A stretch of DNA of 64,000 nucleotides from Streptomyces sp. BHT-5-2 (GCF_019774615.1 NZ_CP081496.1:1240001-1304000); one strand, 5' to 3'; numbered from the stretch's first letter, positions 54,008-62,863 are shown. Program-made: numbers and translations. The notes: generated by a model from the sequence alone, not told the origin.

Positions 54008-55389
54008 GCCCCGCTCCCGCCCCGCGCGCCCTCGCCCGCGGTGTTCGTCACCGGCAGGAAGGCGGCGACCTCGAAGCCGCCGTCCCCGGTGTGGTCCGCC
54101 GTCATCTCGCCACCGAGCATCTGCACCCGCTCCCGCATGCCGAGCAGTCCGTGGCCGGCGCCCGGCGACGGCTTGGCGAGCCGGCTCGGGGCGCCGTTGA
54201 CGATCCGCAGCCCCAGCCCGCCCAGGACGTAGGAGATCTCCACCCGCGCGTCCGCGCCCGGCGAGTGCCGCAGCGCGTTGCTCAGCGCCTCCTGCACGAT
54301 CCGGTACGCCGACAGCTCCACGCCCTGCGGCAGCGGCCGGGCGGACCCGGTGATCACCGCCTCGACCGTCAGCCCGGCGCCCCGGACGCTCTCCAGCAGC
54401 GCGTCCAGGCTGGCCAGCGTCGGCTGCGGGGCCTCCGGGTCGCGCTCGGCGAAGGCGTCCGGGTCCTCGGAGCGGACCACGCCGAGGATGCGGCGGAGCT
54501 CGGTGAGCGCGGCGACGGCGTTCTCCCGGATGGTGGCGAAGGACTTGGCGAGCTCGGGCGGCGGATCGGTGACGCGGTAGGGCGCGGCCTCGGCCTGGAT
54601 GGCGATCACCGACATGTGATGCGCGACCACGTCGTGCAGTTCCCGTGCGATCAGCGCGCGCTCCTCCAGCAGGGTGCGGCGGGAGCGCTCCTCGGCGGTG
54701 ACGCTGCGGGTCTCGACGACCTGCCGGCGCTCCTCCCGCCAGGCCCGGACCGCGGCGGCCGAGACCAGCACCACGCCGGAGAAGAACGCCACCGGCGGCA
54801 TGTCGCCCAGCGTGCCGCCCCGGACGAGCACCGAGACCACCGCCCCCAGCCCGAAGGTGACCGCCCACATCTCCACCGCCAGCCGCGGCCGGGTGCGCAG
54901 CACCACCAACGCCATCACGGCGAGGTGGACGATGAAGGCGGAGCTCCAGACGTCGGCGTACGGCGAGAAGATCCGGGAGCCGATCGCCCCCACGACGAAC
55001 GCCAGAAACGACAGCCAGAAGGCGCCCACCGGCCGGAAGAGCACCAGCACCGCCGGCACCGTCATCATCAGCGCGAGGACGATGTCCAGCATCTGCCGCG
55101 GCGCACTGGCGTCGTAACCGGGGCCGACGGACCCCAGGAAGATGCAGGCCGCCAGGAAGCCGACGGCGCCGTGCGGGAGCCAGCGGGCCCACCGCCGGGC
55201 CCGCTCCGGCAGCCAGGACAGCCGCCGCGCCAGCTTGGCGTCGTCCAGCGGCGGCAGCGGGCGGAGGGCGAAGGCACCGGCGAACAGGTCCTGGCGCAGG
55301 GTGTGCAGCACGCCGTGGACTATCCGCGCCTCGGAGCGCAGATCGCCCGGTGTCTGGGGGGTCTCGTTCACGTACACCACGGTAAGCAA
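54004..55389 (-). CDS. Sensor histidine kinase (HisKA_3 type)
   Basis: About 461 residues. The TTG at 55389 is preferred because GAGGAG lies 6 nt upstream; GTG codons at 55380 and 55377 are alternatives. The N-terminal half has about five membrane helices without a large extracellular loop, so the signal is probably sensed within the membrane. The H-box is RELHDVVAHHMS; the ATPase G box is GAGHGLLGMRERV. It phosphorylates the response regulator encoded right behind it. This is the DesK/NarX-like group. Confidence 0.92.
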   Translation of the reverse strand: MLTVVYVNETPQTPGDLRSEARIVHGVLHTLRQDLFAGAFALRPLPPLDDAKLARRLSWLPERARRWARWLPHGAVGFLAACIFLGSVGPGYDASAPRQMLDIVLALMMTVPAVLVLFRPVGAFWLSFLAFVVGAIGSRIFSPYADVWSSAFIVHLAVMALVVLRTRPRLAVEMWAVTFGLGAVVSVLVRGGTLGDMPPVAFFSGVVLVSAAAVRAWREERRQVVETRSVTAEERSRRTLLEERALIARELHDVVAHHMSVIAIQAEAAPYRVTDPPPELAKSFATIRENAVAALTELRRILGVVRSEDPDAFAERDPEAPQPTLASLDALLESVRGAGLTVEAVITGSARPLPQGVELSAYRIVQEALSNALRHSPGADARVEISYVLGGLGLRIVNGAPSRLAKPSPGAGHGLLGMRERVQMLGGEMTADHTGDGGFEVAAFLPVTNTAGEGARGGSGA

Positions 55390-55462
55390 CGGCGGCTCCT
55401 CGGGGCGTCCCCACCGAAGCGGATCTGCCGGGGTCCGTCTCAAGTACTACGCGGCACGGGCA

Positions 55463-56260
55463 CTACCCGGTGCGGCCGGCACCGGGCGGTTCGGCGACGG
55501 CCTCCGCGGCGCCCGGCCCGCCGCCGCGGATGAGTTCCAGCAGCGTGCGGAAGGCGTCGGTGCCGGGCGTCACCGGGGCGTAGTGGCCGATGCCGGGCAG
55601 TTCGCGCAGCGTGGTCGCGGCGGGGTGGGCGGCGGCGTAGCGGCGGGAGAGCTCCGGCGGGACGTCCGGGTCGTCGGTGCCGTGCAGCAGCGTGACGGGG
55701 ATGCCGGCGGGCGGGTGGCGGACCGGGTCGGCGTCGGCCAGCCGGCCGGCGAAGCCGGGGCCGGCGCCGAGCAGCTCGGCCACCGCGCCGTCGCTCAGGC
55801 CCAGCTCATGGGCGCGGGCCAGATCGGCGACCGGGGCCACCGCGACGACCCGGGTCACCGGCGGGCCGGGGCGGGCGGCGGCGAGCAGCGCGAGGTGACC
55901 GCCCGCCGAGTGCCCGACGAGCACCGTCTCGCGGGGCGGCGCCCCGGCCGCGGCCGCCACGGCCGCCGGGACGTCCTCGAACGTCCGCGGCGCGCCCCCG
56001 CCCGCACCGACCCTGCGGTACTCGGCCAGCGCGACCGGCAGCCCGTGCCGGGCCAGCTCCGCCGCACACGGCGAGAGGTGGCGCCGGTCGTACGCGGCCC
56101 GCCAGAACCCGCCGTGCAGCAGGACGACGAGGGGCCCGGACCCGGGCCACGGCCCGTAGAAGTCGACGAGCTGGTCCGGGTGCGGGCCGTACGCCACCGT
56201 GCGGTCCGGCGCCACCGGGGCGAGCCCCAGCAGCGCCGTCTCCTCGTCGGCCGCGGTCAC
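55463..56260 (-). CDS. Kynurenine formamidase (alpha/beta hydrolase)
   Basis: 265 residues from the GTG at 56260, which overlaps the kynU stop (GTGA). The oxyanion motif HGGFW, the nucleophile GHSAGG, the Asp in LHGTDDPDV and the His in GIGHYAP form a complete catalytic set; HGGxW is characteristic of arylformamidases. It would hydrolyse N-formylkynurenine to kynurenine and formate, the step between the products of the two genes upstream in the same operon. The Streptomyces pathway is known from S. coelicolor. Confidence 0.88.
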   Translation of the reverse strand: MTAADEETALLGLAPVAPDRTVAYGPHPDQLVDFYGPWPGSGPLVVLLHGGFWRAAYDRRHLSPCAAELARHGLPVALAEYRRVGAGGGAPRTFEDVPAAVAAAAGAPPRETVLVGHSAGGHLALLAAARPGPPVTRVVAVAPVADLARAHELGLSDGAVAELLGAGPGFAGRLADADPVRHPPAGIPVTLLHGTDDPDVPPELSRRYAAAHPAATTLRELPGIGHYAPVTPGTDAFRTLLELIRGGGPGAAEAVAEPPGAGRTG

Positions 56261-57639
56261 CCCGCGCCGCCGCCCGCCGTACCGTCCTGCTCCGGGCCCG
56301 CCGACTCCGCACCGGCCGACGGCTCCGCCGCGGACCGCTCCCGCAGCACCTCGCCGAGCACCCACGCCGCCCGCTCGGCGTCCGCGAAGGTGGTGTAGAG
56401 CGGGGTGAAGCCGAAGCGCAGCACGTCCGGGGGGCGGAAGTCGCCGACCACCCCGCGGCGGATCAGCTCCGCCATCACCTCACCGGCCACGGGGGTACTT
56501 CCCTGCTCGACCGAAGCGGAGAGCCTGGGGGAGCACGCCAGCGAGATCTGGCTGCCGCGCCGCCGGTGCTCGGACGGCGTCACCGAACGGACCCGCCCCG
56601 GCGGCACGTACGCGGCGACGCACTCCAGGAAGAAGTCGGTCAGCGCCAGGCTCTTGGCCCGTACGTCCTCGACGGCGACGCCCTCCCACGCCTCCAGCGC
56701 CGCCTCCAGGGCGAGCATCGAGAGGATGTCGGGGGTGCCGACGCGGCCGCGCAGCACACCGTCGGCCGGGGTGAAGCCGGTTTCCATCCCGAACGGGTCG
56801 GCGTGCGAGTTCCAGCCCGGCAGCGGCGACTCGAACCGCTCCTGGAGGCTCTGCCGGATGTAGAGGTACGCGGGCGAACCGGGGCCGCCGTTGAGGTACT
56901 TGTAGGTGCAGCCCACCGCGAGGTCCACCCCGCACGCGTCCAGCGCGACCGGCAGCGCGCCGGCGCTGTGGCACAGGTCCCAGACCGCCAGCGCGCCCGC
57001 GGAGTGCAGCGCGGCGGTGATCTGGGCCATGTCGTTGAGCTCGCCGGTGCGGTAGTCCACGTGGTTGACCAGCGCCAGCGCGGTCCGCTCGGTGACCTCG
57101 TCGGCGATCCGCGCCGGCTCCACCGGCCGGACCGCGAGGCCGGCCATCCGGGCCGCGGAGCGGGCGACATAGCCGTCGGTGGGGAAGGTCGTGGCGTCGA
57201 CCAGGATCTCCGTGCAGCCCTTCCCGGCCATCCGGATGCCGCCGACCACCGCCTTGAAGACGTTCACGCTGGTGGAGTCACCGACCACCACCTGGCCCGG
57301 TGCCGCCCCGACGAGCGGCGCGATCTTCTCGCCGATCCGCTCGGGCGCCGTCCACCAGCCGGCCTCGGTCCAGGACCGGATCCGCAGCTCGCCCCACTCG
57401 CGTTCGATCACCTCGGCGATCCGGCCGGGCACCGAACGGGGCAGCGCGCCGAGGGAGTTGCCGTCGAGATAGACGTCCGCCTCGCCGGTTGCCCGATCGG
57501 GCGAGGCGCCGAGGACGAACCGGTCGCGGGTGGCGGTGAGCGGCCCGGCCGCGTCCAGTTCGGCGGCGCGGGCCGCCTCCGTACGGGCCCCGGCGGTGTC
57601 CGGGACGGGGCTCTGCGGGGTCTCGCGGCTCTCAGACAT
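56257..57639 (-). CDS. kynU: Kynureninase
   Basis: 460 residues from the ATG at 57639; it overlaps tdo by 8 nt. Fold-type I PLP enzyme: LVNHVDYRTGELNDM with the pyridine-binding Asp, and CTYKYLNGGPGS with the PLP Lys. It cleaves kynurenine to anthranilate and alanine. Residues 369-384 are an unusual insertion (Cys-Ser-Pro to Pro-Val) in a region that is otherwise well conserved (RRGSQISLA before, AGEVMAELIRRG after); its DNA is repeat-like. The Lys, Asp and flanking motifs are intact, so the enzyme is probably active. Confidence 0.93.
   Translation of the reverse strand: MSESRETPQSPVPDTAGARTEAARAAELDAAGPLTATRDRFVLGASPDRATGEADVYLDGNSLGALPRSVPGRIAEVIEREWGELRIRSWTEAGWWTAPERIGEKIAPLVGAAPGQVVVGDSTSVNVFKAVVGGIRMAGKGCTEILVDATTFPTDGYVARSAARMAGLAVRPVEPARIADEVTERTALALVNHVDYRTGELNDMAQITAALHSAGALAVWDLCHSAGALPVALDACGVDLAVGCTYKYLNGGPGSPAYLYIRQSLQERFESPLPGWNSHADPFGMETGFTPADGVLRGRVGTPDILSMLALEAALEAWEGVAVEDVRAKSLALTDFFLECVAAYVPPGRVRSVTPSEHRRRGSQISLACSPRLSASVEQGSTPVAGEVMAELIRRGVVGDFRPPDVLRFGFTPLYTTFADAERAAWVLGEVLRERSAAEPSAGAESAGPEQDGTAGGGAG
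56488..56534 (-). repeat. Repeat-like insertion inside kynU
   Basis: On the sense strand it begins GCTCCCCCAGGCTCT and ends GTACCCCCGTG. This resembles a short dispersed palindromic repeat that I remember from Streptomyces intergenic regions. It is in frame and adds 16 codons without a stop. Confidence 0.6.
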
Positions 57640-58522
57640 GGCTTCGCGCCGTCCACAGCTCGGGGAAGACGTTCTTACGGGCCCGCTTCTCCAGCCAGGC
57701 GACCCCCGCGGACCCGCCGGTGCCCATTTTCGCGCCCATCGCCCGCCGGGTCGCCACCAGATGGTCGTTGCGCCAGCGCCAGACCAGCTCCGCGACATCG
57801 GTCAACAGCTCGCCGAGCCGGGTGAGTTCGGACTCCTGCGGTCCGGCGAGGACGGCGGCCCAGACCTCCTCGACGGCCGGGTCCGGCTCGTAGCGCTCGG
57901 CCACGTCGCGCCGCAGCACGGCCTCCGGGACCGGGTGGCCGCGACGGGCCAGCAGCCGCAGCACCTCGTCGTACAGGCTCGGTTCGTGCAGCGCCTTCTC
58001 CAGCGCGGCGTGGTCCTCCGCGGAGCCGCGGTGCGGCACCAGCATCGACGCGGACTTCTCGCCGAGCAGGAACTCCAGCCGTCGGTACATCGCGGACTGG
58101 AACCCGCTGCCCTCGCCGAGCGCGCCGCGGTAGGCGTTGAACTGTGCGGGCGTCAGCCGGGCCAGCGGCTTCCAGGCGGCGTTGAGCGCCTCCAGCTCCC
58201 ACGTGGAACGGCGCAGCGCGTCCGTCGCCGCCGGCAGGTCGTCCCGGCGCAGCGCGTCGGCGGCGGTCTGCCACTCGTGGACGATGACGGTGAACCACAG
58301 CTCCATCACCTGGGTGGTCACCAGGAAGACCATCTCGCCCGGGTCGTCGGACTGGAGCTGCTGGAGATGGGTGAGGACGCTCGCCCGGACGTAGTCCTCG
58401 TACGGCGTGGTGGTGCCGGCGCCGATGCTCAGATCGGGGCCGAGCGGCGGTTCCGCCTCGGGGAGCGCGGCGTCCGGCGCCGGGACCTGGTCCGCGGAAC
58501 GGGTGGGAGACGGTTGCGACAT
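57632..58522 (-). CDS. Tryptophan 2,3-dioxygenase
   Basis: 296 residues from the ATG at 58522 (GAGGAG upstream). The segment VFLVTTQVMELWFTV aligns with human TDO LFIITHQAYELWFKQ, so Thr70 replaces the distal haem-pocket His. The proximal-His region is NDHLVATRR and the substrate loop is MGTGGSAGVAWL, both conserved. The enzyme opens the indole ring to N-formylkynurenine and starts the operon tdo-kynU-formamidase. A Thr at this site is IDO-like (Ser) and may change rates or specificity. Confidence 0.92.
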   Translation of the reverse strand: MSQPSPTRSADQVPAPDAALPEAEPPLGPDLSIGAGTTTPYEDYVRASVLTHLQQLQSDDPGEMVFLVTTQVMELWFTVIVHEWQTAADALRRDDLPAATDALRRSTWELEALNAAWKPLARLTPAQFNAYRGALGEGSGFQSAMYRRLEFLLGEKSASMLVPHRGSAEDHAALEKALHEPSLYDEVLRLLARRGHPVPEAVLRRDVAERYEPDPAVEEVWAAVLAGPQESELTRLGELLTDVAELVWRWRNDHLVATRRAMGAKMGTGGSAGVAWLEKRARKNVFPELWTARSHV

Positions 58523-58684
58523 GAGGGACTCCTCAGGTGCGAACTACCGGGTAGCGGTCCGCTCCTTCCTCGTCGGCTCGGGAGCCCCGGTCCCCTCGGG
58601 CGCGGGATGACCCGGCCCACTGAAATCATCGGTGCTGCACCAGCACCGCGCAAGGGCCGGGCATGATCTTGCGGCCCGGCCCGC

Positions 58685-58715
58685 GACCGCCCGCCCCGGG
58701 CCGGAGCGGGCGGTC
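58685..58715 (-). terminator. Terminator of the DUF3151 gene
   Basis: GACCGCCCGC (58685-58694) pairs perfectly with GCGGGCGGTC (58706-58715), 9 nt past the stop codon. Confidence 0.7.
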
Positions 58716-58723
58716 GAGGCGGC

Positions 58724-59137
58724 TCAGGAGAGCGTGTCGGCCGCGGTCGGCGAGGAGTCCCGGAGGAAGGCCGTGCAGCGCTCGTACTCCTCCTGCTCGC
58801 CGATGGTCTGGGCGGCGCGGGCGAGGGCGTGCAGCGCCCGGAGGAAGCCGCGGTTGGGCTCGTGCTCGAACGGCACCGGGCCGTGGCCCTTCCAGCCGGC
58901 CCGGCGCAGCGCGTCCAGGCCGCGGTGGTAGCCGGTACGGGCGTAGGCGTACGACTCGACGACCCGGCCGGCCTCGAAGGCGTCGTCGGCGAGCTGGGCC
59001 CAGGCCAGGGAGGAGGCCGGGTACTTCGCGGCGACGTCGGCGGGCGCGGTGCCCGAGGCGAGCAGCGCGCGGGGCTCCGGGTCGTCGGGCAGGTGGGTCG
59101 GGGGCGGGCCCCCGAGGAGGTTTTCGTGAATGGGCAT
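58724..59137 (-). CDS. DUF3151 protein
   Basis: 137 residues from the ATG at 59137. It opens with a MPIHENLLGGPPPTHLPDD-like segment and continues with a helical TPR-like pattern (for example FEAGRVVESYAYARTGYHRG). Both are typical of DUF3151, a small actinobacterial family without known function. It is soluble with no catalytic motif. It stands next to tdo on the same strand but behind its own terminator, so it is probably independent. Confidence 0.88.
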   Translation of the reverse strand: MPIHENLLGGPPPTHLPDDPEPRALLASGTAPADVAAKYPASSLAWAQLADDAFEAGRVVESYAYARTGYHRGLDALRRAGWKGHGPVPFEHEPNRGFLRALHALARAAQTIGEQEEYERCTAFLRDSSPTAADTLS

Positions 59138-59174
59138 GTGCCAAGTGTGCCCGTTCGCTGCGCTTGGCCTGCTT

Positions 59175-59267
59175 CCCACGTCGTCGGCTTTCACGCCGTG
59201 CCTTGGTTCTGCGCCTGCCGCCCATGTCGGCGGCTTTCCCGTCGTGCGTTGGTTTGTGCGCCTGCGG
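59175..59267. repeat. Two imperfect 46/47-bp tandem copies
   Basis: Copy 1 (59175-59220) and copy 2 (59221-59267) share roughly 85% of positions, starting CCCACGTCG/CCCATGTCG and ending GCGCCTGC(C/G)G. They lie in the gap upstream of the DUF3151 gene, with no frame across them. Confidence 0.65.
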
Positions 59268-59347
59268 CGCGGTGCCGCTGCGCGGGGCTGTCGGGGGCGG
59301 TGACGGGCCTGCGGAGGCACGGGGCGGTGGGTCGGTGCGGGGGCGGG

Positions 59348-60898
59348 TCAGGGTTGGGGGTTGGTGTGGGGGTGCTGGTCGGGGGTGTCCGTGTCGCCGG
59401 GGTCCAGGGGTGGGGCGTTCACGCCACAGTGGTAGGCGCATTCGGTGTGGCAGGGTTCGGGGGTTTCCGGGCGGGCGGGGCGGAGGATGTCGCGGCGGAC
59501 GGTCAGCCAGGCGATCAGGGCGCCGGCCAGGAGGATCGCGGCGCACAGCGGCATGGCGCGGCGGAAGGCGGCGGCGAAGGCGGGGGCCGAGCGGTAGGTC
59601 TCGGGACCCATGCCGGCCAGCAGGGGGAGGGCGGCCACCGCGACCAGGCCGGCGGCGCGGGCGGCGGCGTTGTTGATGCCGCTGGCCAGGCCCGCGCGGT
59701 CGACGTCCACGGATGCCAGCACGGTGGCGGTGAGCGGGGCGACCAGTGTCACCATGCCGGCGCCGAGCACCACAAGGGCGGGCAGCACGTCGGCGAGGTA
59801 GGAGGCGCCCGGTCCGGCCCGGGTCATCAGCAGCATGCCGACCGCGCAGAGCACCGGGCCGACGGTGAGCGGTATCCGCGGTCCGATGCGTTGGCCCAGT
59901 TCGCCGGAGCGGGCCGACAGCAGCAGCATCAGCACGGTCGTGGGCAGCAGTGCGGTGCCGGCCAGGAGGGCCGAGTAGCCGACGACGACCTGGAGCTGGA
60001 GCACGGAGAGGAAGAAGAAGCCGCTGAACGCGGCGTAGACGCAGACCGTCACCGCGTTCACGGCGGTGAACTGGCGGTTTCTGAAGATCGCGGGTGGCAG
60101 CATCGGGTCCGGCCGCCGCCGTTCCACGTGGAGGAAGGCCGCGCCCAGCAGCACCCCTGCCACGGCGGGCACGATCACCGCGGGCGAGGCGCCGCGGCCC
60201 GGCGCCTCGATCAGCGCGTAGCTGACGCCGGCCAGCGCCAGCGCGCCCAGGACCGCCCCGGGTACGTCGAAACCGCGGACCTCGCCGGTGCCCCGCTCGC
60301 GGGTCTCGGGGACGTGCCGCAGCGCGATCGGGACACAGGCCGCCGCCAGCGGCACGTTGAGGAAGAACACCCAGCGCCAGCCGGCGCCGTCCACCAGCCA
60401 GCCGCCGACGAACGGGCCGACGGCCGCGGCCACCCCGCCCAGGCCGGACCAGGCGCCGACCGCGCGGGCCCGGTCGTCGGGGTGGAAGACGGCCTGGATG
60501 AGGGCGAGGGAGCCGGGGGTGAGCAGGGCGCCGCCGATGCCCTGGAGCGCGCGGGAGGCGACCAGCACCCCGGCGTTCGGGGCCAGCCCGCACAGCAGTG
60601 AGGCCACCGCGAACCAGACGACGCCGATGGTGAAGATCCGGCGCCGGCCGTACCGGTCGCCCAGCGAGCCGCCCAGCAGGATCAGCGAGGAGAGGGTGAG
60701 CATGTAGGCGGTGACGGTCCACTGGAGGACCGCGAGGTCCGCGTCGAGATCCGCACCGATCCTGGGCAGCGCGATATTGACGACCGTGCTGTCGAGCATC
60801 GCCATTCCCGAGCCGAGGACGGTCGTGGCCAGCACCCAGCGGCCCTGCGACGAGGACAGCCGGACCCGCCCCGGCTCGCTCCTGACGGGTTGCTCCAT
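59348..60898 (-). CDS. MFS efflux transporter, DHA2 (EmrB/QacA) type
   Basis: 516 residues with about 14 hydrophobic segments. Motif A is GGSLGDRYGRRRIF, and a central Arg-rich loop separates two six-helix halves plus two extra helices. The C-terminus ends with Pro- and His-rich residues (PDQHPHTN) that could bind metal. It resembles the pump at 3029-4621 in architecture only. The substrate is unknown. The regulator is not adjacent. Confidence 0.88.
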   Translation of the reverse strand: MEQPVRSEPGRVRLSSSQGRWVLATTVLGSGMAMLDSTVVNIALPRIGADLDADLAVLQWTVTAYMLTLSSLILLGGSLGDRYGRRRIFTIGVVWFAVASLLCGLAPNAGVLVASRALQGIGGALLTPGSLALIQAVFHPDDRARAVGAWSGLGGVAAAVGPFVGGWLVDGAGWRWVFFLNVPLAAACVPIALRHVPETRERGTGEVRGFDVPGAVLGALALAGVSYALIEAPGRGASPAVIVPAVAGVLLGAAFLHVERRRPDPMLPPAIFRNRQFTAVNAVTVCVYAAFSGFFFLSVLQLQVVVGYSALLAGTALLPTTVLMLLLSARSGELGQRIGPRIPLTVGPVLCAVGMLLMTRAGPGASYLADVLPALVVLGAGMVTLVAPLTATVLASVDVDRAGLASGINNAAARAAGLVAVAALPLLAGMGPETYRSAPAFAAAFRRAMPLCAAILLAGALIAWLTVRRDILRPARPETPEPCHTECAYHCGVNAPPLDPGDTDTPDQHPHTNPQP

Positions 60899-60957
60899 AC
60901 GGTGAGCATGCCCCGTTCCACGGGCGCCCGCCCACCCGGCGGCCCCGCGAACGGCGC

Positions 60958-60990
60958 AGGGCCCCGCAACCGGTACGGCTGCGGGGCCCT
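60958..60990. terminator. Terminator of fba
   Basis: AGGGCCCCGCA (60958-60968) pairs perfectly with TGCGGGGCCCT (60980-60990), 18 nt beyond the fba stop. Confidence 0.8.
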
Positions 60991-61007
60991 GCGGAGCCGC
61001 CGGGCGG

Positions 61008-62030
61008 CTACTTCAGCTTGGTGCCCGTGGAGCGCAGGTTGGCGCACGCCTCGGTGACCCGCTTGGCCATGCCGGCCTCGGCCAGCTTGCCCCAGCTGCG
61101 CGGGTCGTAGGTCTTCTTGTTGCCGACCTCGCCGTCGACCTTCAGCACACCGTCGTAGTTGCGGAACATGTGGTCCGCGACCGGGCGGGTGAAGGCGTAC
61201 TGGGTGTCGGTGTCGAGGTTCATCTTGACCACGCCGTTCTCCAGCGCGGTGGCGATCTCCTCCTCGGTGGAGCCGGAGCCGCCGTGGAAGACGAAGTCGA
61301 ACGGCGACGCCTTGCCGTACTTCGCGGCGACGCCCGCCTGGAGGTCCTTCAGCAGCTCGGGGCGGAGCACGACGTTGCCCGGCTTGTAGACGCCGTGGAC
61401 GTTGCCGAAGGAGGCGGCGAGCAGGTAGCGGCCCTTCTCGCCCAGGCCCAGCGCCTCGGCGGTGCGCAGCGCGTCGTCGACCGTGGTGTAGAGCTCGTCG
61501 TTGATCTCGTGGGTGACGCCGTCCTCCTCGCCACCGGTCGGGGTGATCTCGACCTCAAGAATGATCTTGGCCGCGGTGGCGCGGGCCAGCAGCTCCTGCG
61601 CGATGTCGAGGTTGTCGGCGAGGGTCTCGGCGGAGCCGTCCCACATGTGCGACTGGAAGAGCGGGTTGCGGCCGGCCTTGACGCGCTCCTCGGAGATCGC
61701 GATCAGCGGGCGGACATAGCCGTCCAGCTTGTCCTTGGGGCAGTGGTCGGTGTGCAGGGCGATGTTGACGCCGTACTTCTCGGCGACCACGTGCGCGAAC
61801 TCGGCCAGCGCCACCGCGCCGGTGACCATGTCCTTGCTGTACTGGCCGCCCAGGAACTCCGCACCACCGGTGGAGATCTGGATGATGCCGTCGCTCTCGG
61901 CCTCGGCGAAACCGCGCAGCGCCGCGTGCAGCGTCTGCGTGGACGTCACGTTGATGGCCGGGTAGGCGAACTTGCCTGCCTTCGCCCGGTCCAGCATCTC
62001 GTTGTAGACCTCAGGGGTTGCGATGGGCAT
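61008..62030 (-). CDS. fba: Class II fructose-bisphosphate aldolase
   Basis: 340 residues from the ATG at 62030, which has AAGGAG 7 nt upstream. Zinc ligands and catalytic residues: ALHTDHCPKDKLD near residue 95, NVHGVYKPGNV and FVFHGGSGSTEEE. The NLDTDTQYAFTRPV block is also typical. Class II enzymes split fructose 1,6-bisphosphate in glycolysis and reverse it in gluconeogenesis, using Zn2+. It is monocistronic, next to pyrE on the same strand; two parS-like sites lie in the gap. Confidence 0.97.
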   Translation of the reverse strand: MPIATPEVYNEMLDRAKAGKFAYPAINVTSTQTLHAALRGFAEAESDGIIQISTGGAEFLGGQYSKDMVTGAVALAEFAHVVAEKYGVNIALHTDHCPKDKLDGYVRPLIAISEERVKAGRNPLFQSHMWDGSAETLADNLDIAQELLARATAAKIILEVEITPTGGEEDGVTHEINDELYTTVDDALRTAEALGLGEKGRYLLAASFGNVHGVYKPGNVVLRPELLKDLQAGVAAKYGKASPFDFVFHGGSGSTEEEIATALENGVVKMNLDTDTQYAFTRPVADHMFRNYDGVLKVDGEVGNKKTYDPRSWGKLAEAGMAKRVTEACANLRSTGTKLK

Positions 62031-62191
62031 CTGTCCGCTCCTTGTATGTGCGGGGTGTGCGTTCTTGGCCCTGACCAGGGGGCGAGGACTTCGCCGTGGC
62101 ACATCTTCCCAGACTCACCGGATTGCTCCACATCGCCCGTACGGCCGCCGGCCGGATGCGGGATACGGCGTTCCGTGCGGCAGCACCCGGT

Positions 62192-62205
62192 GTTTCGCGT
62201 GAAAC
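62192..62205. promoter_or_regulatory. parS-like site, one mismatch
   Basis: GTTTCGCGTGAAAC, differing from the consensus only at position 6 of the 14 bases. It lies 8 bp from the perfect site that follows. Confidence 0.7.
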
Positions 62206-62213
62206 GCTGCTCT

Positions 62214-62227
62214 GTTTCACGTGAAAC
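62214..62227. promoter_or_regulatory. parS centromere site
   Basis: GTTTCACGTGAAAC, exact consensus, in the pyrE-fba gap. With 62192-62205 it forms a double site. Confidence 0.93.
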
Positions 62228-62278
62228 ACCGGGCCCGGCGCACAACCACGGGTCGGCGAGAAGGACCCGATCGGGTCG

Positions 62279-62821
62279 TCAGCCCAGGTCGAGGTCGCCG
62301 AGCTGGTAGCCGGTGAGGTAACGGAGCCCGGCGTCGGCGATGGCCGAGGCGGCGCCCCGGTCGACGATCGTCGCAACCGCAACGACCTCGGCGCCGGCCT
62401 CCCGCGCCGCCTCGACGGCGGTCAGCGGCGAGCCGCCGGTGGTGGAGGTGTCCTCGACGACCAGGACCCGGCGGCCCGTGATGTCCGGGCCCTCGATCCG
62501 ACGCTGCATGCCGTGGGCCTTCTGCGCCTTGCGGACGACGAAGGCGTCCAGCCGGCGGCCGCGGGCGGCGGCGGCGTGCAGCATCGACGTCGCCACCGGG
62601 TCGGCGCCGAGCGTCAGACCGCCGACCGCGTCGAAGTCGAGATCGGCGGTGAGGTCGAGCATCAGCCGACCGACCAGCGGCGCCGCCTGGCTGTCGAGGG
62701 TGATCCGGCGCAGGTCGATGTAGTAGTCGGCCTCCTTGCCGGAGGAGAGCGTCACCTTGCCGTGCACCACGGCCTTGTCCTTGATCTGCTGCAGCAGCTC
62801 GCCGCGCACGTCGTCAGTCAT
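62279..62821 (-). CDS. pyrE: Orotate phosphoribosyltransferase
   Basis: 180 residues from the ATG at 62821; TAAGCT (62829-62834) lies 7 nt upstream, so the mRNA is probably leaderless. PRPP-binding motif VLVVEDTSTTGGS; orotate-side blocks VTLSSGKEADYYIDLR and LTLGADPVATSML. The enzyme makes OMP from orotate and PRPP in pyrimidine synthesis. It is isolated from other pyr genes here. Confidence 0.96.
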   Translation of the reverse strand: MTDDVRGELLQQIKDKAVVHGKVTLSSGKEADYYIDLRRITLDSQAAPLVGRLMLDLTADLDFDAVGGLTLGADPVATSMLHAAAARGRRLDAFVVRKAQKAHGMQRRIEGPDITGRRVLVVEDTSTTGGSPLTAVEAAREAGAEVVAVATIVDRGAASAIADAGLRYLTGYQLGDLDLG

Positions 62822-62863
62822 GCGCACGAGCTTAGGACAGCGCCCTCGGCACGGCGCCCGCGG

